A stretch of 10,367 nt of DNA from Flavobacterium sp. GTDB lineage: Bacteria > Bacteroidota > Bacteroidia > Flavobacteriales > Flavobacteriaceae. This document shows, piece after piece, positions 1 to 8,288 of this stretch (its first letter is position 1; each line of letters begins with the position of its first letter). Both the position numbers and the translations under genes were made by a program. The DNA lies in assembly GCA_012032075.1 (NCBI GenBank), contig JAAURU010000086.1:1-10367 (forward strand), in the 5' to 3' direction. The notes below the pieces were generated by a model, which was given only the letters and a program-made list of their open reading frames with translations, ran no database searches and was not told where the DNA came from.

Positions 1-1257
1 TTTTTTGTTAAAAAAATAAAAATCAAATGATTATTAACTGAAAAACTAAAGGTCTTCTTTATAAAATAGCCAATAATAATAAAATCAACTATAGATAAAA
101 TCACCTGAGTATATAACAACCATATAATTCCAAAACTAAAAGCTGAAGCAATTGTTATAATTGCAAATAGTAATTTAATTACTTCAATTTTCAATACTAA
201 ATTACTTTTACCAACACTACTCAAAACACTCGTATTTACACTATTTAACGTAAATAGTATTGAAGATAAAATAAGAATTTGGAAATAAGGAACAGCAAAA
301 ATCCATTTATCAGTGAATAGAAACACAAAAAGAGGTTTAGCTAAAACTGCCAGTAAAACTAAAATAGGTGTTATAGTAAAAAAAACTGATTGTAATAAAT
401 TCTTATATGTCTTTTTGAATTGAGAGGTGTTGTCTTGTATAGAAGCAATAAGTGGAAAGCTAACCCTGTTTAAAGCATTCAAAATACTATACACAGAAAT
501 ATTTCGCATAGAATCTGCTCTTGAATAATATCCTACTTGTGAAGGATTATATAATTTCCCAATTAATACCAAATAAGAATTTGTAAATGCTGCATTAATA
601 AAATTAGTCAAAGTTAACTTATAACCATAATAAAAATGTTTTTTGAACACCTCTATATTAAAAACAAGTTTAGGTCTCCAGTCTGACAAAATCCACAAAA
701 AAACAGAAGTTAAACTAAGAGTCACTAAAGAAGTCATCACCAAACTCCAAACACCATAACCTAAAAAAGCAAGTAGTATTCCTACTATACCTCCAATACA
801 ATTTGAGGGTATTGATATAATCAACAATTTTTTAAATTTTAAGTTTTTAACCAAAATTGAGTTTTGAATTGTAGAAAAAGCAATAATTATAAAACTAAAA
901 GAGTTTACTCTAATAATATTTGTAAGAATGGGTTGATTGTAAAAAAGAGCAATGTAAGGATGCTAAAAAAAATAAGGATAAAAACAAGAATATAGCAATC
1001 AGAATATTTGAAACAAAAACAGTATTATAATCAATATCTTTAATGTTTTGAGTTCTAATTAATGAGAGAGACATTCCTGCGTCTAAAAGCAAGTTACCAA
1101 AAGTCATAAAAACATAAATCATCCCAATTACTCCAAAATCCTTTGGCAGAAGCAATCGTGCAAGAATTATTGAGATTCCAAAACTTATTACCTGGTTAAT
1201 TACTTGTTGGGCAAAACTCCAAAATAAACCAGATTTAATATTTTTGTTGGCTATCAA
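1..1257 (-). CDS. wzx: Wzx/WzxC-type polysaccharide flippase, partial, with one frameshift
   Basis: This is an inner-membrane MOP-superfamily transporter that would flip undecaprenyl-linked polysaccharide repeat units to the periplasm. The first 99 residues (1257 to about 961) show the WzxC-family N-terminus: IKSGLFWSFAQQVINQ, then ARLLLPKDFGVIGM, then IRTQNIKDIDYNTVFVSN. That frame then runs into a nonsense tail and stops at 910. In another frame, starting near 959, the expected APYIALFYNQP continuation appears and stays open to the left edge (about 319 codons), with many hydrophobic segments and motifs such as IGKLYNPSQVGYYSRAD. The switch is confined to about 958-963, because the second frame has a TAG just upstream; one extra base in GCATCC would explain it. 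Reconstructed length is about 418 residues, and roughly 60 more would lie outside the window. The apparent start is TTG at 1257, with an in-frame TAA four codons upstream. It begins 12 bases after tviB. The family call is firm; substrate is unknown. Confidence 0.88.
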
Positions 1258-1269
1258 GATAATTTAGAA

Positions 1270-2547
1270 TTACAATTTCCCATCTACAGGAATTTCTAAA
1301 ACTCCTTTAACATCGTAAATAATAGCATTTTTATTTAATAAACTATTCAAATCTAAATTTAAAAATACCGAATGCGCTACACCTAAAACTATTCCATCAA
1401 AGGTTTGAGTTGGAATTTCATTAGTGCTTATAATATCATATTCATGTTTTACTTCAGAAGGTTTTGCCCAAGGATCGAAAGTTATAACTTTCATACCATA
1501 TTCTTCAAGAGAAGTTATAACATCCACAATTTTAGTATTACGAACATCTGGACAATTTTCCTTAAATGTGATACCAAGCATTAAAACCGAAGCTCCATTA
1601 ACCGTAACTCCCTTTTTAATCATTAACTTCACTACTTGTGAAGCTACATATTCGCCCATAGAATCATTTAACCTTCTTCCTGCTAAAATGATTTCTGGAT
1701 GATACCCATTTTCTTGTGCTTTTTGTGCCAAATAATAAGGATCTACTCCAATACAATGTCCACCAACCAATCCAGGTTTAAACGGGAGAAAATTCCATTT
1801 TGTTCCTGCTGCTGCCAAAACAGCTTGTGTGTCTATTTCTAAAATATTAAAAATTTTAGCTAATTCGTTTACAAATGCAATATTAATATCGCGCTGGGAA
1901 TTCTCAATTACTTTTGCGGCTTCTGCTACTTTTATTGAAGGAGCTAAATGCGTTCCAGCAATAATTACGCTTTTATATAATGCATCTACTTTTTTCCCGA
2001 TTTCTGGTGTTGAACCTGATGTAATTTTTAATATTTTTTCGACAGTATGTTCTTTATCTCCTGGATTTATTCTTTCTGGAGAATAGCCTACAAAAAAGTC
2101 CTTATTAAATTGTAAATCCGAAATTTTTTCTAAAATAGGTACACATTCTTCTTCAGTTGCACCAGGAAAAACTGTTGATTCATAAATAACAATATCTCCT
2201 TTTTTTAGCACTTTACCTACTGTTTCACTCGCTTTATGTAAAGGAATTAAATCAGGTTTGTTTTGCTTGTCAACTGGTGTTGGTACTGTTACTATATAAT
2301 AATTACAATCTTGTATATCTTGAATAACATTGGTACAAAAAAGACCTAAAGTATTTGGTTTTTTATCGACTAAAACTGTTTTTAAAATAGCTTCTTCAAT
2401 TTCTAATGTGGTATCAATACCATTATTTAAAGAAGTTATTCTTTCTTCATTAATATCAAAACCGATAACAGGAAATTTTGTAGCAAAAAGTCTTGCTAAT
2501 GGTAAACCAACATATCCTAATCCAATTATAGCTATTTTTATATTCAT
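1270..2547 (-). CDS. tviB: UDP-N-acetyl-hexosamine 6-dehydrogenase (TviB/WbpO type)
   Basis: This is a cytoplasmic NAD-dependent nucleotide-sugar dehydrogenase of 425 residues, intact. The family oxidises C6 of UDP-GlcNAc or UDP-GalNAc to the uronic acid in two steps. The N-terminal Rossmann motif is IGLGYVGLP (residues 8-16). The acceptor-side motif GYSPERINPGD lies at about 154-164, with Glu158. Lys207 sits in SIKVAEAAKVIEN, and the catalytic Cys265 lies in GGHCIGVDPYYL (262-273), with Asp269. GGHCIGVDPYYL and TVPTPVD are typical of the TviB/WbpO branch and unlike the GGSCFQKD of the neighbouring UDP-glucose enzyme. The ATG at 2547 lies 2 bases after the ugd stop, so translational coupling is likely. 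A TviC-type epimerase two genes upstream supports a UDP-GalNAcA pathway. Whether the substrate is the gluco- or galacto- form cannot be read from the sequence. Confidence 0.92.
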   Translation of the reverse strand: MNIKIAIIGLGYVGLPLARLFATKFPVIGFDINEERITSLNNGIDTTLEIEEAILKTVLVDKKPNTLGLFCTNVIQDIQDCNYYIVTVPTPVDKQNKPDLIPLHKASETVGKVLKKGDIVIYESTVFPGATEEECVPILEKISDLQFNKDFFVGYSPERINPGDKEHTVEKILKITSGSTPEIGKKVDALYKSVIIAGTHLAPSIKVAEAAKVIENSQRDINIAFVNELAKIFNILEIDTQAVLAAAGTKWNFLPFKPGLVGGHCIGVDPYYLAQKAQENGYHPEIILAGRRLNDSMGEYVASQVVKLMIKKGVTVNGASVLMLGITFKENCPDVRNTKIVDVITSLEEYGMKVITFDPWAKPSEVKHEYDIISTNEIPTQTFDGIVLGVAHSVFLNLDLNSLLNKNAIIYDVKGVLEIPVDGKL

Positions 2548-2549
2548 AA

Positions 2550-3939
2550 TTATGAACCAATGGCTTGGTAAACAAAACCTATTTTTTCTAATTGCTTTTT
2601 GTCTAATAAATTTCTACCATCAAAAACAAAAGCTGGTTTCAACATGTTATCATAAATCTTTTGCCAATCATAGGTTTTGAATTCATCCCATTCTGTTAAA
2701 ACTGCAATTGCATGAGAATTTTCACATGCAGTATAAGGATTTTTCTCTACTTTAATGTATTTTTTATTAGCTTCTGAATCTCTAGTTTCTAAATAATCCA
2801 AATCAAGTAAAATTTGTTTTTCTTCTACTTTTGGATCAAAAACAGCAATATTTGCTTGTTCATTTATTAAATCATCTGCAATATAAATAGCTGCTGACTC
2901 TCTGGTATCATTGGTGTCTTTTTTAAAAGCCCAACCTAAAAAAGTTATTTTTTTACCAGAAACTGTATTGTATAACGTACTAATTATATTTTTACCAAAA
3001 CGACGTTTTTGATGATCGTTCATAATAATTACTTGTTCCCAATAATCAGCCACTTCATTTAATCCATAGGATTTTGCTATGTAAACTAAATTTAAAATAT
3101 CCTTTTGAAAACAAGAACCTCCAAACCCAACAGATGCTTTTAGGAATTTTGAACCAATTCTACTATCCATTCCTATTGCCTTGGCTACTTCATTTACATC
3201 TGCTCCAGTTTTTTCACACAATTCGCTCATTGCATTTATTGAAGAAACACGTTGAGCTAAAAAAGCATTTGCGGTTAATTTTGATAATTCTGAAGACCAA
3301 ACATTAGTTGTTAATATTTTATCTTTTGCCACCCAATTAGCATAAATAGCAACCAATTGCTGAATTGCTTTTTGACCATGTTCAGTAGTGTCTCCACCTA
3401 TTAAAACTCTGTCTGGAGCAAATAAGTCTTCAATTGCGGTTCCTTCAGCTAAAAATTCAGGATTTGAAAGAATTTGGAAATTAACTCCATTGCCTGTATG
3501 GTCTAAAATGTCTTTTATGGCTTGAGCTGTTCTAACTGGCAAAGTTGACTTTTCAACTACTATTTTATCTGTTTTTGCAACGCGAGCAATTTGTCTTGCA
3601 CATAATTCAATATATTTTAAATCGGCAGCCATACCTTTTCCTACACCATAGGTTTTTGTAGGAGTATTTACTGATATAAAAAATCATTTCTGCTACATCG
3701 ATTGCTTTGTCAACTTCGGTAGAAAAGAATAAATTTCTTCCTCTTGCTTCAGCCACAACTTTATCTAAACCTGGTTCATAAATAGGTAATTCATCTAAAT
3801 TTGGACTATTCCATGCGTCTATTCTATCTTGGTTTAAATCTACAACCGTAACTTTTATATTTGGACATTTTTGAGCAATAACTGCCATTGTTGGTCCTCC
3901 TACGTATCCTGCTCCGATACAACAAATGTTTTTAATCAT
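2550..3939 (-). CDS. ugd: UDP-glucose 6-dehydrogenase, eukaryote-like, with one frameshift
   Basis: This enzyme oxidises UDP-glucose to UDP-glucuronate with two NAD+. It reads as two overlapping pieces, 3939-3607 and 3632-2550. Removing one T from the T6 run (minus strand; A6 at 3678-3683) gives AEMIFISVNTPTKTYG and a continuous 462-residue protein. The Rossmann motif is ICCIGAGYVGGP (5-16). NPEFLAEGTAIEDL carries Glu161, SSELSKLTANAF carries Lys220, and GFGGSCFQKD carries Cys276 and Asp280. From memory of the human protein, these are the same residue numbers as the human catalytic set. The C-terminal domain has FLGWAFKKDTNDTRES and ends FDGRNLLDKK. The ATG at 3939 follows the epimerase stop by 3 bases, and tviB follows 2 bases after its own stop. 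Strong conservation on both sides of the break argues for a sequence error and a working gene. Function is firm. Confidence 0.95.
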
Positions 3940-3942
3940 ACT

Positions 3943-4915
3943 TTATTTTAAATTGTTCCAATACCAATCAACTGATTCTTTTAACCCATCTTTCAATGAA
4001 AATTTTGGTTGGTAACCTAATATTTTTTTTGCTTTTTCTATACTTGCTAATGAGTGTGGAATATCTCCTATTCTATTTGAACCATATTTAACTTTAATAT
4101 TTTTAATCTCTGGATTGTAAACTGTTAAATATTCTTTTAAATAATGAACTAAATCTTTTAACCTAGTTCTTTCTCCAAAAGCTGTATTGTAAACTGTATT
4201 TAGAGCTTCATTATCATTTGTCAACATAGCTAATTCATTCATTTGAACAACATTATCTACATAAGTAAAATCTCTAGAGTAGTTCCCATCACCATTAATC
4301 ACTGGACTTTCTAACTGAATTAACTGTTTTACAAATTTAGGAATTACAGCCGCATAAGCACCATTTGGATCTTGATTTCTTCCAAAAACATTAAAATAGC
4401 GCAACCCGATTGTTTCAATTCCATAGGTCTTACTAAATACATCTGCATATAATTCATTAACATATTTTGTAATCGCATAAGGAGATAATGGTTTTCCTAT
4501 TATATCTTCAACTTTAGGAAGCGTTTCAGAATCTCCATAAGTAGAAGAACTTGCTGCATAAATGAATCTTTTTACTTTTTCCTCTTTAGCAGCTACTAAC
4601 ATATTTAAAAAACCAGATACATTTACTTCATTTGACGTTATAGGATCTGCAATTGAACGAGGTACACTTCCTAAAGCAGCTTGATGCAATACATAATCTA
4701 CATTTTGCACTGCTTTCTTACAAGTCTCAAGATGTCTAATGTCTCCTTCAATCAAAGTAAAATTTTCATTATTTAAAAGATGTTGGATATTTTTTTTATG
4801 ACCCGTTGAAAAATTATCCAGACAAATTACAGTATTGTTTGCAATAAAAAAATCGCAAGATTAGAACCAATAAAACCAGCTCCTCCTGTAATAAGTATTT
4901 TTTATTTTTTATCAA
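3943..4915 (-). CDS. tviC: UDP-N-acetylglucos(uron)amine 4-epimerase, SDR family (TviC/WbpP type), frameshifted near N-terminus
   Basis: This is an extended short-chain dehydrogenase/reductase that would interconvert UDP-GlcNAc(A) and UDP-GalNAc(A). An uninterrupted frame covers IEGDIRHLETC to the stop at 3943. It has the AASSSTYGDSETLPK serine motif, the catalytic pair YAITK, and the TviC/WbpP signatures GLRYFNVFGRNQDPNGAYAA and GDGNYSRDFTYVDNVVQMNE. Upstream of 4755 the same frame continues back to CDFFIANN. The NAD-binding segment KILITGGAGFIGSNL is in another frame (about 4860-4900). One missing T near 4857-4858 (CTTGCG for CTTTGCG) joins them. No ATG exists: AAAATACTT is preceded by an in-frame TAA. 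A missing A in the A6 run at 4898-4903 would connect to a TTG at 4915 and give MIKNKKILIT and about 324 residues. The start is therefore uncertain. It lies 34 bases after wzc and 3 before ugd. The family assignment is good; exact substrate is inferred from tviB. Confidence 0.87.
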
Positions 4916-4949
4916 GTAATCGAAAATTTAATGAAGTTGGTTTGAAAAA

Positions 4950-7406
4950 CTATTTCTTTCTTCTCCATTTATTTATAAATCTTTTCCAGCCTTTCTGCTT
5001 GTAATCATCTTCATAATATCCATTTCCATAAGCATAGCCGTATCCATAACCATAACCATAGCCGTATCCATATTTAGCCTTGTTCTCAAATCCATTAAAT
5101 AAAATACTAATATTATGTAATTCCCCTCTTTTATGCTTTTCATTTACTACAGATAGCATTCCTTTTTTTGTAAAACCTTGACGAGTGACGTATAAAGTTG
5201 CATCGCAATAATGTGCTAATTCTAAGGCATCAGAAACTAGACCAACAGGAGGAGTATCTAAAATTATATAATCATATTTAAGTTTAAGCTCTTCAATTAA
5301 CTCATTCATACTTTCTCCCATTAATAATTCAGCAGGATTTGGAGGAATAGGACCAGAAGTAATTAAATCTAAGTAAGGTATATGCGTAGGCTGAATAACT
5401 TCTTCTAAACTTTTTTGACCAATTAAATAGTTAACAACTCCAGAAAGATTATCAATATTAAAATCTCCAAAAATTCTTGGTTTTCTTAAATCAAGTCCTA
5501 CAATAACCGTTTTCTTTTCACTAAGCGCAAATACTGTAGCCAAGTTTATAGAACAAAATGTTTTTCCTTCACCACTAACGGAAGAAGTCAACATTACTAT
5601 TTTTGCTCCCTCATTTTTTTGTTTTTTATATAAAAATTGTAAAGAAGATCGTATGGCTCTGAATGATTCTGCTAGTGGAGATTTTGTCTTTTCATAAACC
5701 GATAGATTACTATCATTGCTTTTTTTACCAATAACTCCAATGATAGGAATTTTTGTTTGTTTCGCTATATCTTCGGTAGAATTGATATTATTATCTAAAA
5801 GAGAAATAATAAATATTATTACAAATGGGATGGCAAAACCTAAAAGTAGCGCTAAAATATAATTAACACTTGTCTTTGGCCCTCTTAAGCCACCACCAAC
5901 ATCTTTAGCAGGATCAATAAAATTAATATCTGAAATATTAGCAGCTTTTACAATTTCTGCTTCGCTTCTTTTTTGTAGAAAGGTATTGTAGATGTTATCT
6001 TTTAAATTGTATTTTCTAAATATTTTAAGGTGTTCTTGTTGCTGCTCAGGTAACACACTAACTTCAGATTCTGCTCTTGAAATATTTCTATTCACAATAC
6101 TCAAATCAATCAATAATGCATTTTTTGAACTTGAAATATTTTCTAAAAGCACTTTTTTAATGGCTTCCATTTCCACATCAAATTCGGTAAACATTTTATC
6201 ACTCTTTACTGCATAATTAAGTTCTTGCCTTTGCTTAGAAAGTTCTATTAATCTTGCTACGTTTCCTAATATATTAGGATCTTCAATGCTGGCAACACTT
6301 GGAGCTGGTAATGTAGAAAAATCAATACTCTTCTCTAAATATGATTTTAAGTTATTTAGATACCTTATTTTCCTATCAACAGCATCTTTTTGAACATCAT
6401 AATCTGATAATTTTTGGGTTAAAAGTTCTCCACCACCCTCTAGTTCAAAAACATTCTTTCCTCTTCTAAAATCTTTTAACTCACTTTCAGCATCTTTAAT
6501 TTGATTTTCCATTTCAATTAAAGTACTGTCTATAAAATTTATTGTATTTGTTGCAAAAAGGTTTTTACTGTCTAATTGATTTTTCCTTAAAAGTTGTACT
6601 GTAGTATTCAAATACTCAACCAATCTATTTTTATTTGTTCCTTGTAACTTTAAACTTATAACAGATTGCGCTTTAGCATCGGCCGTTACATCTATACTTT
6701 TATAACGAGCAACTGTAGCATTAAAATCATCAAATCGCAAATAATATTCCTTATTTTCAAATTTATTGGCATCAGGATTTAGATGTAATGTTAAATGCAA
6801 AAAAGGCAAATTAACTTCTTCATTAATTTTATATTTTTTTACAAAAATTGGATAATCAACTGCAACTGTGCTTATAGAATTATCAATATAATGTACAATA
6901 GCCGTTGTTGTTGCTTCACCAAAATCTACACTTAATTCATATTCTGTAGCATTTAAAAATTTTATCTTTACTAAATTGTAAGCTATTTGACCCTTGCTTT
7001 TATCAATTTTGACATAAAAAGGAACTGTACCGTAAGCATCTTGAAAAAAATATTTCCCATTAGTTAGATATTGAATGTAATATTGTAGTTTATCTACAAC
7101 TATTTCATTATGTGAGCGAGATTTTAAAGTTGTTATTACCGTTTGAACTTTATCTGAAACTCCACCCCAATTAAAAACTAAACTTGTATTTGAAGTAAAA
7201 AATGGATTATTTTCATCTTGAACTACAATTAATGATTCCATACCATAAACTTTCTCCTTTCTTATATTTACATTATATGCAATTAAGAAAGCGACAAATA
7301 GACTTAGCACAAACCATTTCCAATAACTAATTAGTTTTAAAAGAAATCCTTTAAAATCAAAACTAGATTGGGTTTCAAAAAAATTAAAATCTTTAGTATC
7401 TAACAT
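4950..7406 (-). CDS. wzc: Polysaccharide co-polymerase / BY-type tyrosine autokinase (Wzc)
   Basis: This inner-membrane protein of 818 residues would control chain length and export with Wza through cycles of tyrosine autophosphorylation. It has a short cytoplasmic N-terminus, TM1 at about 28-46, a large periplasmic Wzz-type region with a helical, likely coiled-coil stretch around 290-320, and TM2 at about 516-537. The kinase domain follows. ESFRAIR (580-586) is the ExxRxxR oligomerisation motif. Walker A is SSVSGEGKT (608-616), Walker A' is GLDLRKP (637-643), and Walker B is YIILDTPP (713-720). The tail holds 11 tyrosines between 779 and 802, mostly alternating with glycine, followed by a basic KRFINKWRRKK end. 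The first Asp of the usual Walker A' DxD is Gly637. The fusion of Wzz and kinase domains in one chain is the proteobacterial/Bacteroidota arrangement. The ATG at 7406 is 10 bases after wza. No partner tyrosine phosphatase is in the window. Confidence 0.94.
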   Translation of the reverse strand: MLDTKDFNFFETQSSFDFKGFLLKLISYWKWFVLSLFVAFLIAYNVNIRKEKVYGMESLIVVQDENNPFFTSNTSLVFNWGGVSDKVQTVITTLKSRSHNEIVVDKLQYYIQYLTNGKYFFQDAYGTVPFYVKIDKSKGQIAYNLVKIKFLNATEYELSVDFGEATTTAIVHYIDNSISTVAVDYPIFVKKYKINEEVNLPFLHLTLHLNPDANKFENKEYYLRFDDFNATVARYKSIDVTADAKAQSVISLKLQGTNKNRLVEYLNTTVQLLRKNQLDSKNLFATNTINFIDSTLIEMENQIKDAESELKDFRRGKNVFELEGGGELLTQKLSDYDVQKDAVDRKIRYLNNLKSYLEKSIDFSTLPAPSVASIEDPNILGNVARLIELSKQRQELNYAVKSDKMFTEFDVEMEAIKKVLLENISSSKNALLIDLSIVNRNISRAESEVSVLPEQQQEHLKIFRKYNLKDNIYNTFLQKRSEAEIVKAANISDINFIDPAKDVGGGLRGPKTSVNYILALLLGFAIPFVIIFIISLLDNNINSTEDIAKQTKIPIIGVIGKKSNDSNLSVYEKTKSPLAESFRAIRSSLQFLYKKQKNEGAKIVMLTSSVSGEGKTFCSINLATVFALSEKKTVIVGLDLRKPRIFGDFNIDNLSGVVNYLIGQKSLEEVIQPTHIPYLDLITSGPIPPNPAELLMGESMNELIEELKLKYDYIILDTPPVGLVSDALELAHYCDATLYVTRQGFTKKGMLSVVNEKHKRGELHNISILFNGFENKAKYGYGYGYGYGYGYAYGNGYYEDDYKQKGWKRFINKWRRKK
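5033..5073 (-). repeat. 24-bp imperfect tandem repeat coding the Wzc Gly-Tyr tail
   Basis: The 16-mer catagccgtatccata occurs exactly at 5033-5048 and 5057-5072, so the period is 24 bases or eight codons. It encodes alternating Tyr-Gly residues of the Wzc tail. The shorter 6-base TATGGN periodicity runs through the whole block. Because 24 is a multiple of three, gain or loss of a unit would change the number of tyrosines without breaking the frame. Confidence 0.85.
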
Positions 7407-7416
7407 TTAAAAATAG

Positions 7417-8214
7417 TTATAAATTTTTTGATAATAGAATAGCTGTTGTAACTAAGGATAGAGCAGTAATAATTGTACTAATTGTTTGTACACCAGTAGT
7501 TCCTGTTCCCCATGATTTTTGCTTTAAGGGTTTAATGTATATGTAATCATTTGGTTGAATATAGAAATATGTTGATTCCATTGCGCTTGCAGAAGTCAAA
7601 TCAATAGTATAAGTTTCATATCCATGTGAATATTTTCTTATTAATTGCACATTTTTTCTATCGCCTGTTAATGTTATATCTCCAGAATTAGCTATTGCTT
7701 CCATAATTGTAACTTTATCTTGATATAATACTTTTGTACCAGTACTACCTATTTCACCATTAATCGTGTATCTAAGTCCAGCTAATTTTACCATTACAAA
7801 AAGACGTGCTTCTGTTTTAAAATAATCTGTCAATAGTTTTTTTTCTACTGTTTCTCTTATTTCATCAATAGTATAACCTAATACGTTTAATTCACCAAGT
7901 ACTGGTATTCTTATATTTCCATGATCATCTACTGTATAACCAGAAAAATAAAGACTTTGAGAAGAATTATCATTTTGAGATTGTCCACTAGGAGAAGTAT
8001 TAAACATTTCAACCAGTTTTTGATCTAATGCTTTTATTGTAATGGATAAAATATCATTGGTTTGAACCCTATAAGGTTTTGACATGGATTGATTAACTTC
8101 AATTGGTTTAGCATCTTTATTTTTATTTTGTAAATAAACCAAATCTTTATTTGGAATACATGAAGAACAAAACAACAACAAAGCAGTAATACAAAATATA
8201 TGTGTAACTTTCAT
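7417..8214 (-). CDS. wza: Polysaccharide export outer-membrane lipoprotein (Wza)
   Basis: This 265-residue protein would form the outer-membrane export channel for capsule or exopolysaccharide. The N-terminus has a hydrophobic signal (residues 3-15) and a lipoprotein-type Cys19 in FCSSCIPNKDLVYLQ. The -3 position is Cys instead of the usual Leu, so the lipobox is not textbook, although the SSC-P-NKDLVYLQ context is common in Bacteroidota Wza. The Poly_export domain spans about 47-145 (YRVQTNDILSI; FSGYTVDDHGNIRIPVLGE). One SLBB domain follows at about 147-225 (YTINGEIGSTGT; TIMEAIANSGDIT). A C-terminal hydrophobic helix is at 243-262 and would cross the outer membrane as in E. coli Wza. It is shorter than E. 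coli Wza (about 380 residues, with more SLBB repeats). It is the first gene of the operon, 10 bases before wzc. Confidence 0.93.
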   Translation of the reverse strand: MKVTHIFCITALLLFCSSCIPNKDLVYLQNKNKDAKPIEVNQSMSKPYRVQTNDILSITIKALDQKLVEMFNTSPSGQSQNDNSSQSLYFSGYTVDDHGNIRIPVLGELNVLGYTIDEIRETVEKKLLTDYFKTEARLFVMVKLAGLRYTINGEIGSTGTKVLYQDKVTIMEAIANSGDITLTGDRKNVQLIRKYSHGYETYTIDLTSASAMESTYFYIQPNDYIYIKPLKQKSWGTGTTGVQTISTIITALSLVTTAILLSKNL

Positions 8215-8227
8215 TTTATTTATTTAT

Positions 8228-8281
8228 AAAAACAAATATAGTTAGTTTTTAGAGATTAAATAATATACTAAAACAAACTAT
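8228..8281 (-). terminator. AT-rich inverted repeat plus T tract downstream of recR (possible terminator)
   Basis: Read on the minus strand, ATAGTTTGTTTTAG (8281-8268) pairs with CTAAAAACTAACTAT (8252-8238), with one mismatch and one bulged base around a 15-base loop. The transcript then reads ATTTGTTTTTA. The hairpin starts 7 bases after the recR stop, the usual place for an intrinsic terminator. The stem has few G-C pairs, so it would be weak. It could equally be an operator, because it overlaps the putative wza -7 element. Confidence 0.4.
8233..8263 (-). promoter_or_regulatory. Candidate promoter for the wza operon
   Basis: The minus strand shows TATATTTG (8240-8233), a full match to the Bacteroidota -7 consensus TAnnTTTG. 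With a 20-base spacer the -33 position reads TTA (8263-8261) against the consensus TTG. The start codon is only 18 bases below the 3' end of the -7 element, so the leader would be very short. In AT-rich DNA such matches arise by chance, so the call rests on its position. Confidence 0.4.
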
Positions 8282-8288
8282 CTAAAGT

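Noticed and set aside
1424..2680. Plus-strand open frames of 85-116 codons opposite tviB.
   Set aside because: They lie antisense to an intact, strongly conserved dehydrogenase and have no recognisable family features; they are shadows of its codon use.
2550..3939. UGDH as two separate genes (a short N-terminal NAD-binding protein and a C-terminal enzyme with its own start).
   Set aside because: The pieces overlap around a T6 run, one-base correction gives a continuous family-length protein with ISVNTPTKTYG across the join, and the internal ATG sits in a conserved segment (KGMAADLKYIE).
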